This document shows positions 44,156 to 52,981 of a stretch of 64,000 nucleotides of DNA, piece after piece. Every line of letters begins with the position of its first letter. Positions within the stretch are counted from its first letter, which is position 1. The DNA is taken from assembly GCA_022828145.1 (NCBI GenBank), contig JAJEJA010000015.1, positions 32,973 through 96,972 of the forward strand. Direction: 5' to 3'. Made by a program: the position numbers and the translations under genes. The notes below the pieces were generated by a model. The model was given only the letters and a program-made list of their open reading frames with translations. It made no database searches and was not told the DNA's origin. This DNA comes from Candidatus Poribacteria bacterium (GTDB lineage Bacteria; Poribacteria; WGA-4E; WGA-3G).

Positions 44156-46045
44156 CTAAATCACTGGACTTGATGCTTTGCGTGTCTCTCTTTTCTCTGA
44201 CTGAATAGGTGTGACCTTTACAACATTCACGGGGTCATAATCAAGAAGTTTGAGCCAATCTTCGGTAGCCTCTGTTGGTGGGAAGATGTCGTTTTCGCTA
44301 AATTCAGCGTTGAGTGAATCCATGAGGTCGTCTAAAGTGATACCTGTATCTGTATCAGGAGCAGCTATTGCGCGCTTCATTGCCGATTCTTTCGCTCTCT
44401 GAACGATTGATTCTATAATTGCGCCGCTGCAGAGATGCCCTCGATAAAGAATATCCCGCCGCCCACTGCGGAGTGCGACTTCAAGGAATCGGTTTTCAGA
44501 GGATTCACGGAACATTTCATCCACGACTTCAGTTATCAGTTGATCAACGATTTCTTGGTCATTCGTTTCACCTTGTTCCGTTTCAATTGGAAGTTCAGTT
44601 GTCAAATAGATACCGAAGATGTCTTTCGCCGCGTCTTTATTCGGACGCGTTACTTTAATTTTTCTGTCAATCCGTCCCGGACGTAGTATCGCAGGATCAA
44701 TTAGGTCTGGTCGGTTCGTAGCGAGTATAATGACGACCTCTTGTAAAGGTTCAATCCCATCCATTTCTGCACAAAACATAGGCACAAGTGTATTAGAGAT
44801 ACTGTGTGATCGCATTGCCCGTCGTGTTCCCAAAATAGACTCTGCTTCATCAATGAACACAAAGGCGAGTTTACCTTCATCCCGTTTTTCTCGTGCTGTT
44901 GAGAAGATTTCTCTGACTTTCCGTTCCGATTCACCGAGCCACATGTTGAGAATTTCGGGACCTTTAATGTGCAGGAATGTCCCTTCTATCTCCTCACCTG
45001 TTTCTGTTTTGAGACGTTCCGTGAGGTTGTATGCTGTTGCTTTTCCGATGAGTGTTTTACCACAGCCCGGAGGACCGTGGAGCAGGAAACCTTTCGGGAC
45101 AGTGTACTGAAACTTTTTAAATAGTTCTGGATGTAAGATCGGTTGCTCAATTGTATCTTTAATCCGTTGAATGGTTTCATCAAGTCCTCCCACTTTTGAC
45201 CATGGAATTTCTGGAACCGCTTCAAGGGCATAATCTTTCGTTTCTTTGGATGCGATATATTCGACCGCCACCCTCAAACTCGGATCAAGTCGAACTTCAT
45301 CACCAGACTTCAACTTAACATCTGCGAGATCAGTCGCGCGTTCTATAATGACAGATTGCAGACTCGGTTCAGACCCGACGCGAAGTCTACCATCCGGTAG
45401 AATATCAGAAATTTTAGCAATCGGACCCGATTCATTATAGCCGAGTTCTCCAACAACAACAAAGGCTTCATTGAGAAGTACACTCACACCTTTTTTGAGA
45501 TTATCAGATTCCAACTGTGGGTCCACATTTGCATAGTATTCGGCACCCCCAAGGGTGACGCGTGCGGTATCGTCTTCGGGGGTGTCAAGGAGCGTTCCGA
45601 TGCGATTTGCGGGAGCAGTCAGTGCCTCTATCTGCTCTTCCATCTCTTTATGAATGCGGATCGCTTCCTGTTCAATAGCCCGCAATCTTTGCCGGAATTC
45701 CCCTTCGTCGTTGATAATAGAACGACGTAATTCAAGCAGGTACCGACGTCTAAAATCCTCAACAGGTGTTTCCGATATGATCATTCTAATAAGACGAAGT
45801 GAATAACCTGAACTGGCTTCATTTTCTCCGAGCTCTTCATCTATATCAAACTCAAAGACATCATCGTCTTCAACGTATTTGTTATCGTATTGACTTCGGT
45901 CTGTCCGTCGCTGAGAATAGTTGGAATTGGTCTCCTCATCTTCATTTCCTGAATCTTCATCAAATTCCAACTTATCTGTGTCTTTGACAGATTTACTATC
46001 GTAGTGGTTTCCACCAACTTTGCTATGCTTATCCTTATCGTTCAT
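44156..46045 (-). CDS. mpa: Proteasomal AAA ATPase (Mpa/ARC)
   Basis: This 629-aa ATPase unfolds tagged proteins and feeds them to the 20S core. I chose ATG 46045 (GAGGAG upstream) over one 17 codons earlier. Order of parts: an acidic N-terminal extension with a 38-residue-period duplication (residues 13-45 and 51-83), a coiled coil (about 105-150) for tag binding, OB domains (about 160-280), and the AAA domain with GPPGCGKT near 325 and FVFIDEAES near 398. The C-terminus is SSPVI, lacking the penultimate Tyr that Mpa uses to open the proteasome gate. It heads the operon. Confidence 0.93.
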   Translation of the reverse strand: MNDKDKHSKVGGNHYDSKSVKDTDKLEFDEDSGNEDEETNSNYSQRRTDRSQYDNKYVEDDDVFEFDIDEELGENEASSGYSLRLIRMIISETPVEDFRRRYLLELRRSIINDEGEFRQRLRAIEQEAIRIHKEMEEQIEALTAPANRIGTLLDTPEDDTARVTLGGAEYYANVDPQLESDNLKKGVSVLLNEAFVVVGELGYNESGPIAKISDILPDGRLRVGSEPSLQSVIIERATDLADVKLKSGDEVRLDPSLRVAVEYIASKETKDYALEAVPEIPWSKVGGLDETIQRIKDTIEQPILHPELFKKFQYTVPKGFLLHGPPGCGKTLIGKATAYNLTERLKTETGEEIEGTFLHIKGPEILNMWLGESERKVREIFSTAREKRDEGKLAFVFIDEAESILGTRRAMRSHSISNTLVPMFCAEMDGIEPLQEVVIILATNRPDLIDPAILRPGRIDRKIKVTRPNKDAAKDIFGIYLTTELPIETEQGETNDQEIVDQLITEVVDEMFRESSENRFLEVALRSGRRDILYRGHLCSGAIIESIVQRAKESAMKRAIAAPDTDTGITLDDLMDSLNAEFSENDIFPPTEATEDWLKLLDYDPVNVVKVTPIQSEKRETRKASSPVI

Positions 46046-46210
46046 TGTGAACGGCTCCTCAAACAGAAAGGGTGACTTGACGATACAGTTTACCACATTT
46101 CTCTTTTAATTGTAATCTCCATTAGATGTTGAGATTTTGCTAATATTTTGACGCATTTGTGGCAATTTCCATTAGTTTAACATAAACTTCAAAAATATTG
46201 CAAGTTAAAT

Positions 46211-46363
46211 AACGTGAGTTTGATAATTAAATGCAATATGCGTTGTAGGTTGGGTTGAGGCACGAAACCCAACATGTAGTGCTCCATAATGGGTCAAGAT
46301 GTTGGGTTTCGTTCCTCAACCCAACCTACATATTTATTTGTTCTGATTTATCAAACTCACGTT
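46211..46363. mobile_element. Palindromic TIR element, complete
   Basis: A 153-bp element with AACGTGAGTTTGATAA at 46211 and the complementary end at 46363. AAAT lies on both sides (46207-46210 and 46364-46367), probably the rest of a target duplication. The core is the GTAGGTTGGGTTGAGG inverted repeat. It occupies part of the 46046-46552 gap upstream of mpa. The remainder of the gap is A/T-rich with one hairpin. Confidence 0.8.
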
Positions 46364-46462
46364 AAATAAAAAGATTAAAACGGAATTTATCGTGTATTCT
46401 ATCTTAAAATACGCTATATTGAATTTAAGTGCAAGTGAAATCTTATAGTCAAATATAAAGTG

Positions 46463-46489
46463 ATAGGCGCGGTGTGAACCCGCGCCTAT
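46463..46489 (-). terminator. Possible terminator of the sigma factor gene
   Basis: ATAGGCGCGG at 46463-46472 pairs with CCGCGCCTAT at 46480-46489, a 10-bp GC-rich stem with a 7-base loop. It lies 63 bases past the sigma factor stop. The T-run on the minus strand is weak, so this is uncertain. Confidence 0.45.
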
Positions 46490-46552
46490 TAGGAGAAACC
46501 TACCTATTTTCAATCACAATATATAAATCTAACACATACTAACCATCAATTC

Positions 46553-47188
46553 TCACGCGTTCCACTCTAACGGACGATTTTCCAAATAGGGTCGTAGCAA
46601 CTCCCGAAGTCTGCGATGTGCGTGATACAGATGCGTTTTCACGGTGCCCTCTGAGCGATTTGTTACGACAGCAATTTCTTTCATCTGAAGCATCTGATCG
46701 TATCGGAGTCTGAAGACGCGCTGCTGTTTCGGTGGAAGTTGTTTCACTGCTTCCTGAATGATTTCACCTAACTCCGTCATCTCAACCTGATCGGATGGAG
46801 ATGGTTGCTTACTAATTAGCAACAAGTCGTCTGGTTCAGGTGTTAAATCGTCAAACAGAACAGTTTGTCGTCTATTTTGTTGGCGCATATAGTCGATGCA
46901 GCAGTTAATAGCAATACGATAGAGCCAACTATAAAATGCAGAATCACCTTTAAACTTTGGTAAAGCTTTATACGCTTTTAGGAACACTTCTTGGCAGAGG
47001 TCTTTAGTCGTTTCAATGTCCTTGATGTTTTTGTAAATCAACTTTGCAATACGATCTTGGTACTTGAGTACGAGGGTGTTAAACGCTTCAATATCACCAT
47101 TTTGGAAGCGGGTAACATACGTCTGTTCATCAATATTTTCTAAATCATCAGCAGACAAGAAATTCAAAGACCTTTTCGTTTCTGGCAT
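46553..47188 (-). CDS. ECF-type RNA polymerase sigma factor
   Basis: This 211-aa protein has sigma region 2 (YVTRFQNGDIEAFNTLVLKYQ through KDLCQEVFLKAYKALPKFKGDSAFYSWLYRIAIN, about residues 24-95) and region 4 (IQEAVKQLPPKQQRVFRLRY and the helix-turn-helix EIAVVTNRSEGTVKTHLYHA, about 138-190). No anti-sigma gene is next to it. It lies upstream of the proteasome operon on the same strand, separated by a mobile element, and is divergent from a sensor kinase. Whether it controls either is not known. Confidence 0.93.
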   Translation of the reverse strand: MPETKRSLNFLSADDLENIDEQTYVTRFQNGDIEAFNTLVLKYQDRIAKLIYKNIKDIETTKDLCQEVFLKAYKALPKFKGDSAFYSWLYRIAINCCIDYMRQQNRRQTVLFDDLTPEPDDLLLISKQPSPSDQVEMTELGEIIQEAVKQLPPKQQRVFRLRYDQMLQMKEIAVVTNRSEGTVKTHLYHAHRRLRELLRPYLENRPLEWNA

Positions 47189-47338
47189 ACTATTTCTCCA
47201 TTTCCGCTGTGTGTGAAGACGGTAGCGGTTTTTGCAGTGAATGTAAAGGAATAGAATTATCTATTGATACACCACAAGTGTCAAAAAGTTCCCACATTCT
47301 CTATGATTAGACATTTCCTTATGCGAAAATGTTCATTT

Positions 47339-47490
47339 TTAAGAGTGGAAGGATGGAAGAGTGGAAGGGTGGAAGGGTGGAAGGGTGGAAGGGGGGAAGG
47401 GGGAAGATTGACCAGGATTTTCAGGATTTCAGGATTTTATCAGGATAAGAGGGGAGGTGGAAAGGGTGGAAGGATGGAAGGGTGGAAGAG
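47339..47490. repeat. G-rich minisatellite GGAAGGGT and AGGAT-type repeat
   Basis: Multiple copies of an 8-base GGAAGGGT/GGAAGAGT unit run from 47343 to about 47407 and again at 47455-47490. Between them is an AGGATTTTCAGGATTT block related to the repeats near 10950. The G-runs could form a G-quadruplex on the plus strand. It lies in the divergent space between the sigma factor and the kinase. Confidence 0.7.
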
Positions 47491-47581
47491 GGAAAAACCA
47501 TCTTGTCAGAATAACCGTTTTGAATCTATTTCATTAAATTTGTGTCTGTAGGAAAAGATGATACAATGACCTCGCTTTTTC

Positions 47582-47610
47582 TTGACAAGAATAGTCGTCT
47601 ACGTTAAAGT
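47582..47610 (+). promoter_or_regulatory. Promoter of the sensor kinase gene
   Basis: TTGACA at 47582-47587, 17-base spacer, TAAAGT at 47605-47610. The ATG at 47642 is about 25 bases after the predicted transcription start. Confidence 0.55.
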
Positions 47611-47641
47611 GTTGTTACCGTTTTCAATATGAGGGAAATAC

Positions 47642-49036
47642 ATGAGACGTTACAGCATTCAAACTAAAATCGTTCTCCCATTCTTGATTCTCTTCGTGCT
47701 TATCACTATCCTTGTGTCTTTGCTAACGGTAGAGTTCTTCGCTTGGAAATATAGTGAACAGTTTACTCGCGAAACTGAAGGATGGTTCAATGTTATTATT
47801 GAAACGGGGTTTATTGATGAAGATATAGAAAAAGTTAAACAAGCCTACTCCGTTGAAGTCATGATCTTTAGTTCGGATTTCACGATTAATGCAAGCACAC
47901 TCACGGATATGCCCGCAGCTGAACAGGATGTAATGTACTTAGCCGAAAAGATGAGATTGAGAGAGGTTCAGCAATCGTTTCAAGAGGAAGAGGGAACACC
48001 TGTCACCCACAATGTCTCACTCGGTGGTAAACATTACGAAGTGTTTTATCATATACTTGCCGTGGGTCGAATTTACTGCTTGTTACGTCCGATGGGGGAG
48101 ATTGCAGCAGCGAAGCGCACCCTCACACTCTATATGTTTGGCATCGCACTTATTGTTACCGGACTCGTTTCTTTTATCAGCCACCGTATCGGAAATACGA
48201 TAACTGATCCTATTCAGGATTTGGTAGGTTTTACCAATAAGGTTGCGGAGGGAAATCTTGATGAACAGTGTGCACTTAAGACGCATGATGAAATCGGTGA
48301 TCTGGCAACTGCATTCAATCAGATGACACAGGAGCTTAAGCAATCCAGAGATAAACTTATTCAAGCTGAAAGGTTGGCAACAGCAGGGAAGATGGCTACC
48401 TCATTTGCACACGAAATACGGAATCCGCTTTCATCTATGCGGATGCTATCACAACTCCTTAGGCAAAAACCGGAATTGACTGAAGAACAGCGGCAATCGC
48501 TACAATATATTCTTGAGGAAATTGAACGGATTGACACCATCGTGAAAGGTATGATGGATTTCGCGCGTCCGACATCCCTCAAACCTGTCCAACAACCGCT
48601 TGAACCACTGTTAAGAGATGTTTTGGCGTTGATGCAGGCAAACTTAACACACCATAAGATTGAATTGCAATTGGAATTCACGGCTGATTTACCCGAGTTT
48701 GAATTTGATTCTGATAAGATAAAACAGGCATTTATGAACGTTGTTCTGAATTCAATGGAGGCGATGCCACAAGGTGGAATCTTAACAGTATCTACATCAA
48801 AAGTAGATGATGGTGCATCTATTGAAGTGGCAGATACGGGTGTCGGCATACCAGAAACTGATATGCCACATCTGTTTGAACCCTTTTTTACAAGCAAGGA
48901 CAAAGGAACGGGCCTCGGTTTAGCAAATGTGAAACGAATCGTTGAAGAACATGATGGCACGGTCGCGATTGAAAGCAGTCTCGGTGAAGGTGTGACGGTA
49001 TCTATCTGGTTGCCTTTTAGTAGTTCAGTGATTTGA
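47642..49036 (+). CDS. Sensor histidine kinase
   Basis: This 464-aa membrane kinase has an N-terminal helix (VLPFLILFVLITILVSLLTV), a sensing region of about 115 residues, a second membrane helix near 165-185, and a HAMP domain (about 185-240). The phospho-accepting His lies in SFAHEIRNPLSSM near residue 257. The ATPase motifs are FMNVVLNSMEAM near 365 (N box), DTGVGIPE near 400 and GTGLGLANVKRI near 425. No response regulator gene is adjacent. The signal is unknown. Confidence 0.93.
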   Translation: MRRYSIQTKIVLPFLILFVLITILVSLLTVEFFAWKYSEQFTRETEGWFNVIIETGFIDEDIEKVKQAYSVEVMIFSSDFTINASTLTDMPAAEQDVMYLAEKMRLREVQQSFQEEEGTPVTHNVSLGGKHYEVFYHILAVGRIYCLLRPMGEIAAAKRTLTLYMFGIALIVTGLVSFISHRIGNTITDPIQDLVGFTNKVAEGNLDEQCALKTHDEIGDLATAFNQMTQELKQSRDKLIQAERLATAGKMATSFAHEIRNPLSSMRMLSQLLRQKPELTEEQRQSLQYILEEIERIDTIVKGMMDFARPTSLKPVQQPLEPLLRDVLALMQANLTHHKIELQLEFTADLPEFEFDSDKIKQAFMNVVLNSMEAMPQGGILTVSTSKVDDGASIEVADTGVGIPETDMPHLFEPFFTSKDKGTGLGLANVKRIVEEHDGTVAIESSLGEGVTVSIWLPFSSSVI

Positions 49037-49123
49037 AACAGGGCAGCACAATACCTCTTGACGATTCAACATGCATTCGGGTATACTATTAATATACTTT
49101 TGTGCATTGTCAAGTGCTATTTT

Positions 49124-49207
49124 GTAGGTCGGGTAGAGCGAAGCTAAACCCGACAGGATAGTTCCAAACAATACGTGTCGGGTTTCGCTTCGCTCTACCC
49201 GACCTAC
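49124..49207. repeat. Long inverted repeat, GGTCGGGTAGAGCGAAGC type
   Basis: GTAGGTCGGGTAGAGCGAAG starts at 49124 and its complement ends at 49207, about 32 bp per arm around a short spacer. The sequence resembles the palindrome cores elsewhere in the window but lacks the AACGTGAG terminal repeats. Confidence 0.75.
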
Positions 49208-49250
49208 ATGTAGGAATTGACAGTCTATTAGTAGAACACAAGGAAATGTG

Positions 49251-50354
49251 ATGAAAAAACAGAAACAGAATAAGTACCTACTAAAAAGTCGAGAAATTAT
49301 TGTCATCGGATTCATCGGTTTGCTGATATTGTATAGTAGCTATACTGATAAGTTAGCTTACGGTCAAGACCCAACGCTTCGCTACGGTCCGGGTGTCCCT
49401 CCATCGGTGAGGACGATAAATGACCGATGCTTACGCTACCTCGTCAATACACAACTGGCTGACGGTTCCTGGCAAGCCTCACGTAATGGTGCAGGCATAA
49501 CAGGTATATGTGTTATGGCGTTTATGGCAAGTGGTGAAGACCCTGATTACGGGCCCTACGCGGAGAACATTCGTAAGGCTTTGCGAAATATTATAACAAC
49601 ACAGAACCCCAAATCGGGCTTTCTACAAGGATCAGGTCACGGATCAATGTACCATCACGGTTTTGCGATGTTAGCACTATCCGAGGCATACGGGGCAGTC
49701 AGCGACGACTTGCTTTGGAAAGACAGTGGCACACCCGAAAGTAGAAGACGGACCATTGGCGAAGCCTTGGAACTTGCAGTCCGATGTGCATTAACAGCAC
49801 AAGAGAAAAACCCCTGGGGTGCGTGGCGTTATACACTCACCGCTCGCGACGCGGATACAACAGTCGCTGGAACCGTTCTGATGGGGATATTTGGGGCACG
49901 TAATGCCGGAATTGAAGTTCCTAACGAAGCCATTGAGAAAGCTCTAAACTTCTTTCAGACCTGTACCTCACGTGGGGGAGGGGTTTCCTATATGCCATCA
50001 AGAAGCCATGGAGACAGTATAACACGTTCGGCAATTGCAACGCTCGTGTATGCTATCGGAAAACGGAAGGATACGCAAGAATACAAGGCAACCGCAGAAT
50101 TCATCAAACGACGTTTGGATTACAATGTTAGCGGCGGTTATATGTTCTATACACTATACTATATGGCTCAGGCACTGTTCCAAAGCGACTTTGAGGCATG
50201 GCAGACTTGGAATCTAAGCACTATTGAACGTCTGCAAAAACTGCAAAGAGGTGATGGTAGTTTCAACAGCAACTACGGTAGAGCTTACGGAACAGGTATG
50301 GCAGTACTTACTTTAGCGTTGAACTATCGCCTGTTGCCAATCTATGAGAGATAG
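49251..50354 (+). CDS. Squalene-cyclase/prenyltransferase-fold secreted protein
   Basis: This 367-aa protein starts at ATG 49251 (AAGGAAATG-type site upstream; a GTG at 49248 is also in frame). A signal or anchor segment (IIVIGFIGLLILYSSYT) precedes an alpha/alpha barrel with prenyltransferase/squalene-oxidase repeats: LVNTQLADGSWQAS near residue 64, QNPKSGFLQGSGHG, and LQKLQRGDGSFNSNYG near 335. The DxDD protonation motif of real terpene cyclases is not seen, so enzymatic cyclisation is doubtful. In related secreted proteins this fold serves as a scaffold. Followed by a mobile element. Confidence 0.8.
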   Translation: MKKQKQNKYLLKSREIIVIGFIGLLILYSSYTDKLAYGQDPTLRYGPGVPPSVRTINDRCLRYLVNTQLADGSWQASRNGAGITGICVMAFMASGEDPDYGPYAENIRKALRNIITTQNPKSGFLQGSGHGSMYHHGFAMLALSEAYGAVSDDLLWKDSGTPESRRRTIGEALELAVRCALTAQEKNPWGAWRYTLTARDADTTVAGTVLMGIFGARNAGIEVPNEAIEKALNFFQTCTSRGGGVSYMPSRSHGDSITRSAIATLVYAIGKRKDTQEYKATAEFIKRRLDYNVSGGYMFYTLYYMAQALFQSDFEAWQTWNLSTIERLQKLQRGDGSFNSNYGRAYGTGMAVLTLALNYRLLPIYER

Positions 50355-50361
50355 ATAATAT

Positions 50362-50515
50362 AACGTGAGTTTGATAATTAAATGCAATATGCGTTGTAGG
50401 TTGGGTTGAGGCACGAAACCCAACATGTATTGCTCTATAATGGGTCAAAATGTTGGGTTTCGTTCCTCAACCCAACCTACGTAAGTTATTTGTTCTGATT
50501 TATCAAACTCACGTT
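50362..50515. mobile_element. Palindromic TIR element, complete, with target duplication
   Basis: A 154-bp element with AACGTGAGTTTGATAA at 50362 and the complementary end at 50515. It is flanked on both sides by AATAT (50357-50361 and 50516-50520), a clear 5-bp target-site duplication. It is nearly identical to the copy at 46211. Confidence 0.85.
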
Positions 50516-50549
50516 AATATACCCCAAATATTTCAAATAGGAAAACACA

Positions 50550-52979
50550 ATGCAAAGATACCCAAAGTGGATATTAGCGATTACAGTTGTGATCGCAGTA
50601 TTTCAGTTGCACTATAGAATAGAAGCCGAAGAGCTCTTACGTTGGAAAAACGGTGATTCCCTTGCTGGTAAACTATTAGCCAGTAACCCATCAGAAGGGA
50701 ATTCAGGAAAAATCCGTTGGCAATCCCCTTACTTTTCAGATGCTTTAGAGATAGATAAAGGTGTATTGGATTCAATTGTTTTCTCTAAAGAGACTGCAGC
50801 ATCACAGGGGACATTTCGCATAGCCACTGTATCAGGAGATGTGTGGACTGCTGATATTATCGATTCAGATGAAAACACCTATCTTTTTTTCAACAAACGT
50901 TTTGGTAAGTTTAGGGTGAACAGATCATCTATCTATTCACTTGAAAGTCGGGAGCATTCAAATTTACTCTTTGATGGTTCTCAATTATCATCATGGGGAG
51001 AATCCCAGACAGGATGGTATGCTAATCAAGCTGGACATCCACAGACCGATAAAGGTAAAGCCAACATCTTTTACGGAATTACGTGGCCCGAACGGTTTGA
51101 GATTAGTTTAGAATTGGGATCTACCTCGCGTCCCCCAGGGTTTGTCTTCTCACTCGGTAAAAACCTATATGAGGCATTGCGTTTAGAGACGTGGGTTAAC
51201 GAACTCGTTGTCGTACAAGGAACAATATTTGAACCGATAATGACAATTGAACCTGATCGTCGTAGCTTCAGTTTACGTCTCGCTTATGATCAGACGACAG
51301 GCATGTTAGAGATTTTTGATGTAAACGGAAACCCACTCTTGGAACTGAACAATGTCAGCCCTACCGTCAATACAACCGGTATCTATATTTATAATCGTGG
51401 ACAGGACCTTACAGTACGGGGATTAAGGGTATACCGACAGCACACAGAATTCAGAGATCAGAAGGTTGACTTTTCAAAACAACGCGTTCACATGATGAAT
51501 GGAGAAGTCTTTCACGGCAAGTTGTTCGTAGACAGTTCACAGCAGGGTCAAGGATATGTCGTTGATACGGATAGCGGACGAAGTGAGATTAGTTTAGAGC
51601 AGATAGATCGTGTTGTTCAACCGGGGATGGTGTTGTCAACGACAGATGGTGTTTCGACACTGTCTTATGTTGATGGCGGTGTCGTGCAAGGAGAGATACT
51701 GGATTTGACCTCCACTGGTGTCGTCTTAAAAACGGGTTATGCTGATGAACCGTTAACCTGTTCACTTGATGGTGCTTCCTTACTCAGGTTTAATTCTGCA
51801 GCAAATACCGAAAAGCCTGCGGAAGACTATGATAGGATGTTTTTCCCTGATGGTAGTCTACAAGGCAAGATCATATTTGGCAGTAAAGATGAATTCAGTA
51901 TAGCGTGGCGACCGACAGGTGTATCGGCACCGGTACGCTTTGCAGATGAACGTTCACCGCGTATAGAACGTCATAGTAAACGTGTATCAAGGTTACAGCC
52001 TTATGATGTTAGCTTGTATCCGCATCTATTGCATCTGAAAAATGGTGAGGTTATCCCGTGTAATGTTCTGTCTTATGATAAGGATAACATCAATTTTCGG
52101 TCTCCATTTATTAGTGCGACGCGCATAGCATCAACAAATATGAAAGCCATTGAGTTTTCACTGCGAAAGACTCAGGGTAGGAAAGAAAACCGGAATCCGA
52201 TCACAATTACAGGGGGTAATAAACATCGCATCATTTTAGAGGATGGACGGATTTTGGAGGCTATCATGCAGAAAGCAGAAAATGGGATGCTGCAGATCAT
52301 CGTAGAAACGGGTGATCCTGATGAAGAACCCATGAAAGTCAAATTCGGCGGGGACTTTGCCGCAAATCAAGCTGTTGCACTAAAGCACGGTGTTGACCTG
52401 CTGTTTGACCCTCTCGAAATCCAATCCGAAAAGCTGGATGTGAAAGTAGAACGCGCATTGACTGTACCTCGATTCAACCGTGAAACGCCACCGAAACATA
52501 TACTGGTGGCAAACAACGGCGATCTAAAACGGGGGAAACTCACTGGATTCAATGGAGAGACAATTCAGTTTGAAGCAAAGATGCGAAAGTCCGCCATTCC
52601 TCTCAACAGGGTTGCACGTATCATTGATATTACTGATGTTAGCACAACAGATCAGGCAGCCCAATCCGATGAAACACCTTCTCCTGACACCACAGATAAT
52701 CAAGACCCTATTTCTTCACCTGCAGACAACAGTGGGGCGACATCACCTGTTTCACTTGTTCGCATCGCTTTGATCCATAACCCGATCCTGATATTCGAAC
52801 CTATTGAGGTAAGGGGTGAGAGATTGTACGGCAATTCGTCCATCTATGGAGAGGTTTCTGTCCCTGTGAACAGTATCCAATATCTGCATTTTGGAAAGAA
52901 GGCAAAGTCATTTAAATCTGTTTTTTCGGAATGGGTAGTCCGTCCAGCATTAGAACCTCAATATGGAGAGAATCGGTAA
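50550..52979 (+). CDS. Large secreted protein with repeated beta segments
   Basis: This 809-aa protein has a signal peptide (WILAITVVIAVFQLHYRIEA). It contains about five related openings of the form (K/M)NGD/E..xGKL: RWKNGDSLAGKLL, MMNGEVFHGKLF, HLKNGEVIPCNVL, ILEDGRILEAIM and VANNGDLKRGKLTGFNG. These look like small SH3/Sm-like beta units. Between the first two is a LamG/DUF1080-like sandwich (about residues 130-310, with FDGSQLSSWGES). The function is unknown. It is two bases from the cysteine peptidase gene, so the two are co-translated. Confidence 0.75.
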   Translation: MQRYPKWILAITVVIAVFQLHYRIEAEELLRWKNGDSLAGKLLASNPSEGNSGKIRWQSPYFSDALEIDKGVLDSIVFSKETAASQGTFRIATVSGDVWTADIIDSDENTYLFFNKRFGKFRVNRSSIYSLESREHSNLLFDGSQLSSWGESQTGWYANQAGHPQTDKGKANIFYGITWPERFEISLELGSTSRPPGFVFSLGKNLYEALRLETWVNELVVVQGTIFEPIMTIEPDRRSFSLRLAYDQTTGMLEIFDVNGNPLLELNNVSPTVNTTGIYIYNRGQDLTVRGLRVYRQHTEFRDQKVDFSKQRVHMMNGEVFHGKLFVDSSQQGQGYVVDTDSGRSEISLEQIDRVVQPGMVLSTTDGVSTLSYVDGGVVQGEILDLTSTGVVLKTGYADEPLTCSLDGASLLRFNSAANTEKPAEDYDRMFFPDGSLQGKIIFGSKDEFSIAWRPTGVSAPVRFADERSPRIERHSKRVSRLQPYDVSLYPHLLHLKNGEVIPCNVLSYDKDNINFRSPFISATRIASTNMKAIEFSLRKTQGRKENRNPITITGGNKHRIILEDGRILEAIMQKAENGMLQIIVETGDPDEEPMKVKFGGDFAANQAVALKHGVDLLFDPLEIQSEKLDVKVERALTVPRFNRETPPKHILVANNGDLKRGKLTGFNGETIQFEAKMRKSAIPLNRVARIIDITDVSTTDQAAQSDETPSPDTTDNQDPISSPADNSGATSPVSLVRIALIHNPILIFEPIEVRGERLYGNSSIYGEVSVPVNSIQYLHFGKKAKSFKSVFSEWVVRPALEPQYGENR

Positions 52980-52981
52980 CT

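Noticed and set aside
44619..45110. 163-codon plus-strand frame inside mpa
   Set aside because: Overlaps the AAA core motifs of mpa on the other strand, and has no protein-like features.
49251..50354. Active terpene cyclase
   Set aside because: The fold repeats are present, but no DxDD or DxDDT-type catalytic motif is visible and the protein is exported.
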